64,000 nt of DNA from Vanrija pseudolonga (lineage: Eukaryota > Basidiomycota > Tremellomycetes > Trichosporonales > Trichosporonaceae). The notes under the pieces were generated by a model. The model did no database searches, was not told the origin of the DNA, and saw only the letters and a program-made list of their open reading frames with translations. The stretch covers positions 2,418,001-2,482,000 of the forward strand of contig NC_085852.1 of NCBI RefSeq assembly GCF_020906515.1, given 5' to 3'. The position numbers and the translations under genes were made by a program. Position 1 is the first letter of the stretch; every line of letters begins with the position of its first letter. This document shows, piece after piece, positions 33,783-45,657 of the stretch.

Positions 33783-35114
33783 CTACTGAAGTCCAAGCTG
33801 CGAAAACCTGAAGTTGTCGTAGTCTGGGCCATTCCACTCCTCGAGACTCAACGACTCGGCACGCCCCTTCGAGTTGGGATCGAAGAACGGCTTCTCTCCC
33901 AAGCTCGAGACGCGAGTGCCATGGCGGTCACCCACCCAGTCAAAGCTGACAGTGTGGTTGACAACGCGGTTGTCCCAGACTGCGCTCGTACCAGGTGTCC
34001 AGCGCCAGCGAACCTGGATGTCGGTGCTACGCTCAAACACGTCGTTCAGATAGTCGAGGATAATCGTTGCCTCGGGACCGTCCAGGCCCTCGATACCAAC
34101 GGTCCACCATCGGTTGACGAACAACGACTTCCAGCCGGTCACCGGGTGAGTACGGACCAGAGGGTGCTTGCGGAGGATTGGCTTGGGGGCTGCGTTCGGC
34201 TTCGACGGGTCGGGATAGACGTTCGCCGAACGGTAGATACCACTTGGCGTCAGGCTCACACATTTGGCGCAGACTCACTTGAGACCCTCGATGAGCTTCT
34301 TGAATGTCGGTGAGAGCTTGTCATACGCGGCGTAACCGCTCGCCCACAGGGTGTCACCTCCAGTGACAGGCACCGAGTCTTGGTAAAGGTGAGTGTATCC
34401 CGGCGGGAACTCCTCGTGGGAGAGGTCGGAGTGCCAGCCATAATGACCACCACCGTATGGGAGACGGTGAGAACGGGTGCTTGGGCCCCAGTTCTTCGGT
34501 CGTCCTTCTTCCCAGATGAGAAGGACACCAGGCTGCCCGGGAACCTGGGGTGCCTGGGGGTGAACCTCAACGCGACCTTGGCCCCAGTACAGCCCAAGCT
34601 CCTTCTGAGCCTGCGGCGAGAGGTCCTGGTCGCGGAAGAAGACGACACCACGCTCAGCGGCAAGCAGGGCGAGCTCATCCTTCTGCTGATCCGTGAGAGA
34701 ATCAAGCTGAATTCCAGAGATCTCGGTCTACAATTCCCGGTCAACATTGCCACCTTACCGCTGTCCGCAACTCACGCCGATGTGCTGGGTCAAGTGGTCA
34801 ACTTTCGTGGCTGCCGACAAGAGCGCCTTCTTCTCCGGGTCGGCACGAGACGCGGGGTCCACATACGCGACATCACGGGAGCCTTCATCGGCACGGGCGG
34901 CTTGATTGCGGTCGACTCCGCCACCCAATGCAGCCTTGGGGACGTAGGGGTAGCCCTCCGACAAGTCGATGCCGGCCTTCTTGTATCGACGAAGGGTGCC
35001 GTCAGGAGGAAGCGGAAAGTCGCCTTTGTGCTGCAGGGTGGCGGCGCGGACAGCCTCCTTGAGATCAGCAATGTCGGCGTCAGACACGGTTTCTGAAGTT
35101 GCAATGGGAGCCAT
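33783..35114 (-). CDS. TauD/TfdA-type 2-oxoglutarate-dependent dioxygenase, likely sulfonate/taurine-degrading
   Basis: Predicted 415 aa from exons 34776-35114, 34279-34727 and 33783-34242 (introns 48 and 36 nt). The Fe(II) ligands are visible: HxD in HYGWHSDLSHEEFPPG and the distal His in WDNRVVNHTVSFDW, with a candidate 2-oxoglutarate-binding Arg in GDRHGTRV. GVVFFRDQDLSPQ is the typical early strand. The N-terminal 110 residues before TEISGIQLDSL are longer than in bacterial TauD, as in fungal sulfonate dioxygenases of the Jlp1 group, which release sulfite from taurine and related compounds. It diverges from an allantoate-permease-like transporter 0.8 kb away, a pairing that fits uptake plus cleavage. 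The substrate is inferred, not shown. Confidence 0.88.
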
Positions 35115-35945
35115 CCTGTGAGTTCTTGGTCTGATCTGTGTTCTTCGGCTGACGGGTTCTTAAAAGAGCTGTGGCGCCAAGCAGAAGGTCGTCGTCCTCG
35201 CGGCGGTCAAAGCCGTCCCGGTGCCGTCATCGGCATGCACAATGTCGCAATCTCACCAACACAGGCGTCTTGGTATATGGTACACCCTGTGAAAACAACT
35301 ACTTAGCCCGCGCGGCAACAGTGTCGGGGTCATCGGCTACAATAACCCAGGGTCAATTCGCCATGGCCGACGGCCACGACGTCGTCCCTGGCCGGCAGGA
35401 AGCCGAACCACAATCTTATTTGCCATGCAATGCCCGCATCAATAACTCTTCTGGATCTCCAGTGCATCCATGGTGAGAGCCAGAGTGCATACGGTGGTGG
35501 ATATGATTGCGTGATTTGTCCCAAAACTGACAAAGCGGTCACAGCTATCACTTCACACGGCCGGGCCCCTGAGGATGACCTCTCGCCGTGACATCCGTCG
35601 CCGACGGCAACTGAAGCTGAAGAGATCTCGGGACGTTTGGTATCAGTGGAAGAATATTCTTCTCGATCACATCACCTTGCTGATGTGCAATCAAGAGACA
35701 GTCGCCATCACCCTCTAGCGGGAGCCCGCAGAGGTGGCAGCGCTGACTGGAGGGTTCAGACTGATTGTGCCACACTACCTCATCATTGCGAGAGCTGACG
35801 ACAGATTGTTGACGGCAAGAATAATGATTGGCAGCCAAAATCACAAACGGTTGATCACTGCAGTGTTGGTTCGCTGATAAGAAGACAATTATGGTCACGG
35901 CTTGCTCGACAGCGCCACTCGACACCAACTTTGGACTTGGACACC
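35115..35945. other. Divergent promoter of the dioxygenase/permease pair
   Basis: 831 bases between the two starts. Open frames exist on the minus strand (35548-35928) but look like chance. Co-regulation of both genes from here is plausible; I could not identify a specific binding site with confidence. Confidence 0.5.
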
Positions 35946-37982
35946 ATGGCCGCAGTACCGTCTCTCAAGTACGACAACCGAGAAGGCAACCGAGAAGGGC
36001 TGCCCTCGGATCGACCTCTCGGAGAGATTGAGGCACGCGAAAAGCAACACGAAATTCACAACACCGTGACGGCCACCTGGAAGGGGCGGATTTGGGATAC
36101 ATTTGACCTTCCGAAAGACCAGCGGATCCTCCTGTTCAAGGTGGACGGACTCCTCCTCACGTTTGCCGCTGTAGGTCATCCCTGCCATCAACATATTCTT
36201 CTAGCTGACACCTATTTCAGCTTGGATACTTCCTGAAGTAAGTTGCCTCCATCCACGACCGAATTGCATCGAGGATCCTAACATCAACCCTCACAGGAAT
36301 CTCGACCAGCGTGAGTCACTCGCATGTTCGGGACGAGGATAACACCTACCAGTCAATGTCACGAACGCCTTTCTCAGTGGCATGAAAGAAGACATCCACC
36401 TGTTTGGCAATGAGCTCATCACTTCCAACACCATGTACACTGTCGGCTACGTGATCGGTCAAGTGCCATCCAACCTACTTCTTACCCGTGTGTCGCCGCG
36501 ATGGGTTATCCCGACTGTGAGTGGCCAAGGAATTGCCAGTTGATGTGACTGACCGAGTAGCTTGAGCTTGGATGGGGCATTGCAACTCTTGCTTCCTACC
36601 GCATCAACGAGTACGCCTGAAGAGAGTTGCACCCGCCTACTAACACACCAGCTATCGAGGGCTTTATGCTGTGCGCTTCTTTGTCGGTCTGTTCGAGTCT
36701 GGGTTCTACCCAGGCATCCAGTATCTACTCGGAGGGTGGTACACGCCGCGCGAGCTCGGAAAGCGAGTGGCAATTTTCTGGCTCTCCGGATCCCTGGGTG
36801 GGATGTTCAGCGGTATCCTACAGGCAGCCGCCAGTCGAAACCTCGACGGCGTCCATGGCCTTGAGGGTTGGCGTTGGATGTTCATCATCGATGCCATTAT
36901 CACGATCCCGATCGCCATATTTGGCTTTGTGTTTCTCCCTGGGCTTCCCCTTCAAGACAAGAAGTCGTGGTGGCTTTCTGACGAAGTACGTGGACAGTTA
37001 CGAGTGAGCCTTCCTGACGCTCTACAGGAGTATACCCTGGCCCAGAATCGACTCAAGGACATTGGCCGAGCTGGAAGGACTCCTTGGACAAAGAAGAAGA
37101 TTGTCAACCTGCTGTCCACTTGGCACATTTATGTCCTGCGTGAGTGTTCCGTGGCGATTAGGACACTTACGATCAATCAGCCTTACTCTACGTCTTCTGG
37201 AACAACTCATACCCTCAGCCGGTGATGGGTTTCTATCTCAAGAGCTTCAATGCCAAACCCGCGCCTGTGCCCGGTCGCCACTACTCTGTCTCGCAGATCA
37301 ACCAGTGTGAGTACAGTGTGCTCTGGGGGAAATCTGACCTGTCAGTGCCTCTTCCTCAATCAGCGATCTTCGTGGTAATTGGATTCATCTTCGCTTGGTT
37401 GTCTGATGGACCGTTCCGGGGACGTCGCTGGCCTTTCATCTACGCAGGCTGCCTGCTCAGTGTGAGTGTGTCACACACAGTCAACTGAGTCTTGAGCACT
37501 GACCTGCGTAGCTGTGTATTGCGATCCCACTAAAGGTCATCCCGTTGTATGGCAACATCGATGCCCACTTCGCCCTGTACTGGTTGAACTACCTCGGGAT
37601 GGGTGCAGGTGGCCTGATCGTCACTTGGGTCGGTGAAATTGCCTCGGGAGACTCGGAGAAGCGATCGATTCTCGTCGCCCTTTGTAATGACCTCGCCTTC
37701 GTGGTTCAAGCTGTTGGACCGTTGTTCTACTGGAAGACGACGGATATGCCTGCCGCGCGAAAAGGATGGACGGCGGTTGTCATCTACACATGCCTACTCA
37801 GTGAGTTTTGTCCTGCGGTAAGGCGCTAATGTCCAGTGTTCTGGACGACGCTTGTGCTCGTGCTTTTAGAGTGGGACAGACGCAAAGCTGCGGCCAAAGC
37901 TGGGGATGAGTCGCCTTCACAGGTCGCTCGCCCGTCGCCTACTGAGTCCAAGGAGTCGCTCGAGGGAGACAAGGCAGTTTAA
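35946..37982 (+). CDS. MFS anion:cation symporter, Dal5/allantoate-permease type
   Basis: Predicted 530 aa from eleven exons: 35946-36170, 36221-36237, 36297-36310, 36353-36516, 36561-36610, 36652-36985, 37028-37139, 37181-37306, 37346-37461, 37512-37800 and 37837-37982. Plasma-membrane transporter of the ACS family (allantoate, nicotinate, vitamins, sulfonates). Hallmarks: LGYFLKNLDQLNVTNAF after helix 1 (family form Y-x-x-x-x-LDR-x-N), GYVIGQVPSNLLLTRVSP, GLFESGFYPGIQYLLGGWYT and GWRWMFIIDAIITIPIAI. Two micro-exons of 17 and 14 nt lie side by side. The C-terminal tail (DESPSQVARPSPTESKES) is cytosolic and phosphorylatable. It is divergent with the TauD-type dioxygenase, so a sulfonate substrate is a reasonable guess. 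Confidence 0.9.
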
Positions 37983-38257
37983 GTATTCTCTTCGATGTTA
38001 TCTTGCTACCTATGATTAGTGAGCGCTGCAGGAATTGCAGATAGGCTGTCGCCTGGGCAATGACGTACAATGGATGCTACAGTTTCCGCAGCGCGCGCTA
38101 CTTCTTTTCTTGTCGGCTCGCTGACGATTTGCCACCGCCGCCGAGCCGCAGAGATTGGTGTGTGTGTGTCCCGCCGCCCATCCTGCCGGCGTTTTGTGCA
38201 CATTGCTTCCAACACAACTTATTCTCTTGTTCGTCTGCACCCAACCACACATCAATC

Positions 38258-38910
38258 ATGCCGGCCATCCGCACCCACCAGTCGTCTGTCCACCAGAACG
38301 AGGGCTCACATGTCGAGCAGTCGTCCAACGCCCCCATGGACCTCGACTCGAACGACTCGCCCGTCGACGCCGTGAGCGTCACCGCTCCCACCGCCGGCGC
38401 AACAGACGCGTCCACTACCGTGTGGATCTGCTTCTCCCAGCTGAGCAGGTCGATCAAGGGCTTCACCCACTTCAAGCAGCTCCTGCACAGCCGTATCCGT
38501 GTCCCGATCCTCAACATCGTCAAATGGTACCGGACGCTCGCCTACGTCCAATTCCAGTACGCGGTGACACACTCCAAGGCTCATCCCATTAGCATCCAGC
38601 ACGCCAAAAATGTCGTCGAGCTCATGGATGGGACCACGCTACACGGTCCGAATCCCATTCGCGTGCAGTGGCAGTGTACCGAGGGCGAGCGGTGAGTATA
38701 TCGTTGAGCTTTGGTTGACTGACGTTCTCCAGCGTTGCAGCTGGTGGGCTGGCGATTCCCCAGAGGTTCCCACCCGGCATCTCGTACCAACAAGGCGATC
38801 GTCGCTGGACCCGTACCCAGCCGCCGCGCTCGTTCTACGATCTCGCGAGCCAGGAGCCGGTCGAGGCCACAGAGGAGGACCAGGAAGAGCTGTCACTCAA
38901 CGGCTTGTAA
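38258..38910 (+). CDS. RRM-like protein of unknown function
   Basis: Predicted 203 aa from exons 38258-38691 and 38733-38910. After a disordered Ser/Asp-rich N-terminus (residues 1-50) there is one alpha/beta domain with an RRM-like order: TTVWICFSQL (strand 1), HFKQLLHSRI (helix), VPILNIVKWYRTLAYVQFQY (two strands; YVQF in the RNP1 place), HAKNVVELMDGTTLHGPN and IRVQW (helix 2, strand 4). The C-terminal exon is Arg/Pro/Gln-rich and ends with an acidic tail. No close family name comes to mind; RNA binding is an inference from fold pattern. Confidence 0.62.
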
Positions 38911-40024
38911 ACATGTTGCGCCAACCAGGTATCGTGATATGCATTGTATTCTAGCAACAATGTTACGTATAATCCTATGATCTAAGAGCCATCAGGAAGA
39001 ATGGTTGGTAGGTGGGTCGCTCTGCTGCACGATTGCACTGAGCGGATGTCCCATCCCAGCATGAGATGGAGATGGATTGACTCAAGACCACCTGTTTAGG
39101 GTCAAGAAGGACATACGGAGCGGCCACAGCAATAGGAGCATCTCCTCTAGCAGCTTGCAAGCGAGGATGGAGTGACTCGGATGTATGAATTATCATATTG
39201 GGTGCATGCACAATGCATCCTTGGATGGTTGCGAGCCGGCGGTGATGGTGGTGGTGTGTTGTGCAAAAAGGCAATAAGATGAGTGGGTGAGGACCATTCG
39301 CTGAGGTGTTAAGCTTTGTAATATTTGCACCGACCTTGCGCCCGACTCCTCTCGGAATCGAACGCTGGATCTTGGTTTTCAAGCAAGATCCAGGCCGGTG
39401 ATGACCCTTAACACCTCAACGAGACGTCCTCGTACAGATGATCGAATTGGGCTTAAGAGCCGTCCGGCCCACACGCGGTCACGCGGTGTCGTTTCCCACG
39501 TGTCATAAATGCGTCTCATATCACTCTCCTCTCAACCTGCACTTCCACGGCTCAGCCAGAGAGAGTCAGATAGGCATGCAGAGGCTCTGAGGTTGTAGCA
39601 TTGCGCATGCCGAGCCATGTAGCGCCGGGCAGACTCGGTGGTCGATGCCTTTGGCCCCTCTCACCTTGCATCTTTCTGCACTGTGAACCACGGGGTGTAC
39701 GACTATCCTTGAAATATGCACATGTTGCAGGAGACGTACGCAGAGATGTTGGTGGGTCCCAATATCATGCTTGGAGACCTTGGAACTCCAATACTTGGTG
39801 CGGCGCGTCGCGTGTGGTGGTTGTCTGTCGCGTCGCGTCTCGTGTGGCCCTGCACGGAACCAAAATGGCGTCGTTGCCACCCGCCGCCACACACGGCGCG
39901 GGTGCGGACGATCAGTTTGGATGGTTGTTCTTCTACAAACACACAGTTCCCAGTTCCCTAAACCATATTCTGTCTTGTTGATGCCCAGACACCAACACCT
40001 GCACCGGCATCGCCTCCAAACGGA
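38911..40024. other. Intergenic region with a structured palindromic element
   Basis: Apart from the tRNA-like hairpin at 39302-39425 (listed separately), it holds only chance open frames. The region 39700-40020 is the probable promoter and leader of the following gene. Confidence 0.5.
39302..39425 (-). other. tRNA-like/hairpin element with nested inverted repeats
   Basis: Outer arms TGAGGTGTTAAG (39302-39313) and CTTAACACCTCA (39407-39418) are perfect 12-bp inverted repeats. Inside is a perfect 10-bp hairpin CTGGATCTTG/CAAGATCCAG (39365-39393) with a 9-nt loop, read on the minus strand as CTTGAAAAC, like a Ser(UGA) anticodon loop. A B-box-like GCGTTCGATTCC and an A-box-like TTGAGGTGTTAAGG lie on the minus strand, but T and acceptor stems do not pair. 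It could be a decayed tRNA or an RNA polymerase III-type structured RNA. Confidence 0.4.
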
Positions 40025-41487
40025 ATGTCTCGCTCCACACGTACATCAACCCAACCAGAGCCTTGTGAGTCCCGTGGTAACGAGGGCTGATACTGACGCT
40101 GTAGCGTACCCTTTGTCCTTGCGCGCCGATGAGGAAGGGGATTACGGGATGTGGCTTCCGTCATGGACCGGTCCCACTACCGCTCCATCTGCAGGGCTTG
40201 CTCCGCTTCAACGCGCAGTGCAGCTGCTCAAGATTGACGGCACCCTCCGAAACTCCAACATCCCAGAAGACCAGTTCCACGCCAGCGGCCACTACAACGT
40301 TGACTGGGATGATGATGAGGCGAGCTTCATCCTCGATATGCCATTGTCAGTGAGTATTTATATCCGGAAGAGCGGATGCCACTTGGCTGACCATTATTCA
40401 AGGACACAGAGGCGCGCAAAATGATCATGGCTTCCTCCAAGACCACAATCCACTCACTCATGGTTTACAGCACCTCGCCCTCCCTCGACCTCGTCAAGAT
40501 GCTCCTGCGCCCAGGAGGCCTCAGTCCTACTGTGGACTACCTAGATATTAGGGCACCGATCGCCAGGCAAGATGTCAAGGTCATCATCGACTTTATCAAG
40601 AGCTCGACCTCGAAGGTATCTGAGCTCATGATCAATCCCAAGCGCTTTCCTCCCAACAGCCCACAATACCTGGATTACCCCCACTGGTATGACCTGTCGG
40701 AAGAGGACCGCGTCGAAATTGCATCGGCACTTGAACTGCACAACTGCACTCTCAACAAATTGGAGCTTCAAGGACCTGAGATCACAGAGGAAGAACTGGA
40801 GGAGGAGGAGAATCGCTTCTCAAACACCTTGGTCACCCACAATACACGTGGCTGGTTGTACCGCAACGAGATGATCCTCCAGCCCTGCATTCGGTCTGCG
40901 GTGTGTCTCGCCCTTCCAGTTGCACGAATCCTCCTTCGTGGGCGTCCGAAAGACAACCGACCAGTTCTACCCCGCGAGATCATGGAACACATCATCAAGT
41001 TCGCGACTCAAGACGAGTGCGCCCTTACCACGGCTCAGTTTGTCACACTGTTTTCCCATGCAGCCAGCTCAGAGCGCCTTATCGAGCATTGCTCTCGTGA
41101 ATTCAGCTTCAAATCGCCCGATAAGGACGTGTGGAGAGAGTATACATGAAGTTTTGGATTGATACGACCTTTTCATGGATCGGCCCACCTCCTCTCGTTG
41201 ATCTTCAAGACCGGCAGCATTCTCGATTTGTTCATCTCCCATTGCAGAGCTTGATACAGTCAAACGAGGCCGAGCAAGATGGCGAGACTAGCAAGCTTGC
41301 GGGAGGCGACAGTGAAGAGGAGGACGGGGGAGAGCATGATGAGGCTGGTAGTGTGGAGAGCGAGGACGGAAATGAGAGCCAGCGCCCGGCCATGACGGAT
41401 CGGGACTGGGAGGTGATCGCATCATTGCGGCCCATGGAGGAAGACGACAACTCGATGGTCGACAGCGACGGAGATGTCATTATGTAG
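40025..41487 (+). CDS. LRR-related protein, family B member 1, with a frame break near the C-terminus
   Basis: Exons 40025-40064, 40105-40349 and 40403-41149; the intact frame gives 343 aa. The gene is homologous to those at 41774 and 62225. After an acidic N-terminus comes DTEARKMIMASSKTT and SPSLDLVKMLLRPGG, then the common module LALPVARILLRGRP, LPREIMEHIIKFATQDE and LTTAQFVTLFSHAASSERL. The frame closes at 41147-41149 just after VWREY. A second frame starting at 41148 (MKFWIDTTFSW...) matches what paralogue 2 has after its WQE segment and then runs to an acidic tail and a stop at 41485-41487. The break sits in a GAGAGAG tract, where a two-base change would shift the frame. Either a recent frameshift, allelic length variation or a sequencing error. 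Confidence 0.65.
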
Positions 41488-41773
41488 CTCCTACTGTATA
41501 CATACATATGCATGACACCACGACTTCAAACGAGTCGCTTGCACGATGCCATAGTAGCGGTCAAGCTGCATTGTATGTTAGGTAGTCTGCGCTTCCAGTC
41601 GGATGACATGATGCACTTGGATTACTCGAGCGGAGCCAAACACACCAGCACCGCATTTGTTTGTTGAGGTGTCAGTTGTTGCATTCCCTACCACGCTCCA
41701 ACTGTCCTTATTCAACACTTTGCAACATTTTCCATTCCACTCTAAACTCTGTCGCCTCTCTCAGTGATTCAAC

Positions 41774-43365
41774 ATGTCGAATACTAAGATCACCACCTCG
41801 ATCGAGAACAAGGACGCAAGCATGGGCACGAGCATGGCCCAGAGCGCGAGCGGTACCACCCCTCGGCCAGGTGAGTAGTGTTTCGAGCAACCGCACCGCC
41901 CCATCGGTTGTACAATGCTCATCAATCAGTCTACGACTTCTATCTCGAAGCCATGTTGCCCCAGAAGTTTCCTCCGTGGACCGACGATGATCTCAACCCC
42001 CCTGGTATTGCTCCGCTCTTGCGCGCCGTGGATTCGTTGGGAGACGAGCCCGAAGACAGCGACGACGACGAGTCGACGAGCGCAGACGAGTCGTCTGGCA
42101 GTGAAGACGGGTCTTCGGGGGATGACGATAGTCCACAAGACAGCGGAAACCAGCTCTCGAGCGAGGCTGCAGCTTGGCGGGAGCTGTACAACGTCCCACG
42201 CACCTATCCGAAAGCTGAAATCGACCTGTTCCTGAGGCGAAGGCTGAGTGTGAGTCACGAGCGAGTGTTCTGTGTTCGTCCTGAGCTGACTAGATACCCT
42301 CAGGATGCGGACGCTGAGGTCATTCTGAAGGCTTCAATGGAAAGCTCCCTCTACCACCTTTATCTCAGGACGAACTCTCCAACGCTCAAGTTGTTTGACG
42401 CCATCATGGCGGCACCTGAGGGTGCCGGGCGGTGCCTCGCCGACCTTAGGATTGATGCCCCGTTTCGCAAAGAGGACGTCAACACCTTGATTGCTTTCCT
42501 CAAACGTCCGGAGTCATGTGGCTTGCGTGACCTATACATTAACCCAAAAGAAGAGGCCCCGTTTTACCACGAAGACGACTCCGATGGATCGACCTTCGAA
42601 ATCGAAGATCAATACAACTTCTCGGATTCGGAGCAATCAGCCATTAACCAAGTGCTCAAGATGAGACGCGTAAAATTCGCATTCTCGGACATGTGGGATT
42701 GGTCAGGCCTTATTGGCTATGACTTTGATGACATCTTTGTCATGCAAGCCGCGAAACGAGCTCTACCAGTTGCCCGAATCCTCTTCCGTGCAAGGCCCGC
42801 TCCTCCGAAGAAACGTGCGAATGGCGAGGCCCACATTCTCCGCCTGCCCAACGAGCTTCTCGCCCACATTGTTTGGTTCGTTCCTCAAGATAACGAGCCG
42901 ACTATAACTAGGTCCCCCCTCACCTATGGCGACCTCATGCGTCTGTGCAGGCAGGCCGCCCACCCAGAACATCTCAAGACCCTGTGCGAGGGCCTTGCCC
43001 AGTATATCCGCACCCGCCCACCTTCCGACGACACGCCATACCGAAAGCGCTGGCAGGAGTGCATCGACATGTGGCTGGAAGCCGGGCAGTTCTTGTACGA
43101 CCTATCGACCCCGAGGCTGTACGATTATTTCAAGGGGCTGAGGGCTAAGGAGAACGAAGCCAACGAGGTCAGCAGGGCCACCGAGGCCACCGAGGCCAAC
43201 GAGGCCACCAATGCCTACGAGGCCACCAATGCCTACGAGGCCACCAATGCCTACGAGGTGAACGAGGCCAACGAGGCGAGCGCGGCCAACGTGGGCAATG
43301 TGGCCAGGGTCAGGGGAGATACAGAGGTGACGGGTGCAGGGCATTCAGAGCTCAACGGTCCATGA
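41774..43365 (+). CDS. LRR-related protein, family B member 2, with repetitive C-terminus
   Basis: Predicted 492 aa from exons 41774-41870, 41930-42249 and 42304-43365. The second intron is 54 nt, in frame and stop-free, so easily missed. Order: Ser/Thr-rich N-terminus, VYDFYLEAMLPQKFPPW, an acidic SerAsp stretch (DDDESTSADESSGSEDGSS), DADAEVILKASMESSLYHLY, RCLADLRIDAPFRKEDVNTL, then the family module RALPVARILFRARP, LRLPNELLAHIVWFVPQDNE and DLMRLCRQAAHPEHLKTL. It ends with Glu/Ala/Asn repeats (EATNAYEATNAY...) from an 18-nt minisatellite. Tandem neighbour of member 1, same strand, 287 bases apart. Function unknown. Confidence 0.82.
43185..43280 (+). repeat. 18-bp coding minisatellite (EATNAY)
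   Basis: Three perfect copies of GAGGCCACCAATGCCTAC preceded and followed by diverged GAGGCCAACGAGG-type units, in frame at the C-terminus of the preceding gene. Confidence 0.9.
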
Positions 43366-43443
43366 CAGCAGTATTCCTATGTATGTAGATGCATTAAGCT
43401 ACCCGTTACAATAATGGATACGTACAACACTGTGCGCAGAGAC

Positions 43444-44828
43444 TCACTCTGACCCCTCGAACAAGTCACACCCGACGTCGGCCTCGTAGTCGAGCATCTC
43501 GCGATCAAACACATGCCGCGCCTCCTGCGTCGTATCCAGCGGAACGACAGGATCTTGCGCCTCGAGCCGCTCCGCTTTCCACTCTTCCAGCGTCGCGCGC
43601 GATCTTGCAGCCATAGTGCGTAACTTTGACCGATCCGACGCGTATGCCGTCACGCGCGACCACTGCGAGTTGGACAGGAAGAGGACGGGCGAGTCCGGCG
43701 GGCTGGTGAGGTAGCGCAGGATCATGACTTGGAGCTCGCGGGGCAGGTTGAGGAGATGCAGTGTCGACTTCTTGGCGGCGGCCTCGTCTTCCCGCCCGAG
43801 GAGCACGACGCGCGCCGGGCCGAGGACACGCCGCGCCGCCTGCCGCACGCGGATAGCGTACCGCTCGTTGCGCTTCTTGAGCACGTCCTCGAAGCGATGC
43901 AGGTCCTCGACGCGGCGCATGAAGTGCTGGAGCTCGCGCGGGCGCATCTCGAGCGGGAACGCCTCGTCCTGCAGCTCCTTGTCGAACGTGATGAAGTCGT
44001 CGACGTACTGCTCTTGCCAGTAATCGTTGTCTGCGTAGCCCTCGATAAACGGCGGCTTGGCGTTGAACCAGAAGAGCGGGTCGGACAGGGTATAGTTGGA
44101 ACGGTTGATGAACGACAGAATGACGGACACGCCGTCCAGGCCGAGGTTGTTGTGGCTCGCGTGGAAGGACACGAGTCGCCGCGATGCCGGCGAGGAGAGG
44201 TAGTGCGCGATCGCCTCGGCTGTCGAGGTGCGCAGGTCGCACTCGTCAAAGTGTAGCGTCGAGAGGGGCACAGTGATGGTGCGGAGGAGGTACGAGAAGC
44301 CGCACTCGTCGAGCGTGTTGCCAGAGAAGGAGAGGCAGTTGATCGCCGATAGGTTGAGATACACCGCCATTTCATCCACACCGGTGAACAGCTAGCTGTC
44401 AGCATATGCACGACGACGGCGCACCCACATTGATGTCCTGGCTCCGAAAGTCGAGCTTCTCGAGGACGTGGTCCTCGCTCGCGTACCGCAGCGCATGGAG
44501 CACGCCCTTGTCCGTCATCGCGTTGCCGGCGAGGTGTATGTCGACGAGGCCGAGCACTGCGGCGTCGCCTGAGACAAGGGCGTCGCGCTTGCGCTTGAGG
44601 CGCCGCTCGCGCAGCCCCTCGAACAGGATACGCGCGCCATCGTCGCCCAAGCTGTTATCCGACGCGAAGAGGACTGTCGCGGACGCATCGAGCTCGGCGA
44701 GGATCTTGAGGGCTACGGCGTGAGTTTAACGTGTGTGCGCGTAGAGCAGGCACCGACTCACCCGCCGCAACACCGCGCACGCCGCAACGATTGAAGTTTG
44801 CCGTTCGCTGCTGGCGCTTTGGAGCCAT
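43444..44828 (-). CDS. LRR protein with F-box-like C-terminal module (family A, member 3)
   Basis: Predicted 432 aa from exons 44762-44828, 44429-44712 and 43444-44391. A short basic N-terminus (MAPKRQQRTANFNRCG) replaces the long low-complexity tail of members 1 and 2. LRR motifs: ATVLFASDNSLGDDG, GLVDIHLAGNAMTDKGV, LEKLDFRSQDIN, INCLSFSGNTLDECG, LSTLHFDECDL and SFHASHNNLGLDG. C-terminal module: RRVLGPARVVLLGRE, LHLLNLPRELQVMILRYLTS and FLSNSQWSRVTAYASDRSKL; here the HCS-DA part is replaced by a longer loop. Intron phases 1 and 0 match the family. Converges with family B member 2 and diverges from family A member 4. Confidence 0.82.
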
Positions 44829-45657
44829 CGGTCGAGCGCGTCGGAGGGCGGAGCTGGTTTCCGCTTGTGATTAGGTTTCTAGTGCCATCGTCACGATGAC
44901 GCGGGGTAGAGAACTCTTGGTGTGCAGCGCAGGTGCGCAGAAGGTTGGAAGCACGAGAAATGTGTTGTGTCGAGTTGTCAGCGTTGGTCGAGGTGACGAG
45001 TCGGTTGATCAAGCGAGATCTGTCACGTGACGGGTGGAGCCCCCCAGTAAACATGTGTGTGGCGTCGCGTTGGTGAGCGTGGCACTGAATTTTCGCGATT
45101 TATTTGCTTTTATTGTTACGGATCGCTGCGGCCTGCGGGAACCGTAGCAGTAACCTAGCTCCGATCTGCGATGAAGGAGAGGGCCATGGCAGAGAGGTTG
45201 GATAAGCCCCTGCAGCGCAAGCCCGGTAAACGTGCGGCTCACCTGCTGCCTGGCCCCTCATGGCCTTGATTAACGGTGGTGTGGTGAGCGTCGTGGCTGT
45301 ATGGCACATTCATAGTCAGTCAGGGTATGGTATTCATTCCGCCTTGTCCCTCCTCGTCATGCAGAATGACCCACCGTACGATGGCCACCACGACAACAAC
45401 AACAATAGGCATTGCAATCATCGCCCATAAGCGCGGCATCAAATGTCGCCTTCCTCGCCAGGCACCAATGGCGTCATCGGGCGGAGACGCCCGATCTCCG
45501 ACACAGTCGCGGGGACAATCACGGCACGGATCGAAGGGCTCACGTGGGCACTATCAGTGGTGGTGGTGTTGGGTGCATTACAACGACGCGGCGGCGACTG
45601 ACTCGAACAACAAACCAAACCATCCTTGACACCTTTTTGCATTGCCCCGACGCCATT
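44829..45657. other. Divergent promoter region between two family A genes
   Basis: 829 bases with no convincing gene. A TTATTTGCTTTTATTG A/T-rich island lies at 45098-45118. It probably serves both LRR genes. Confidence 0.5.
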
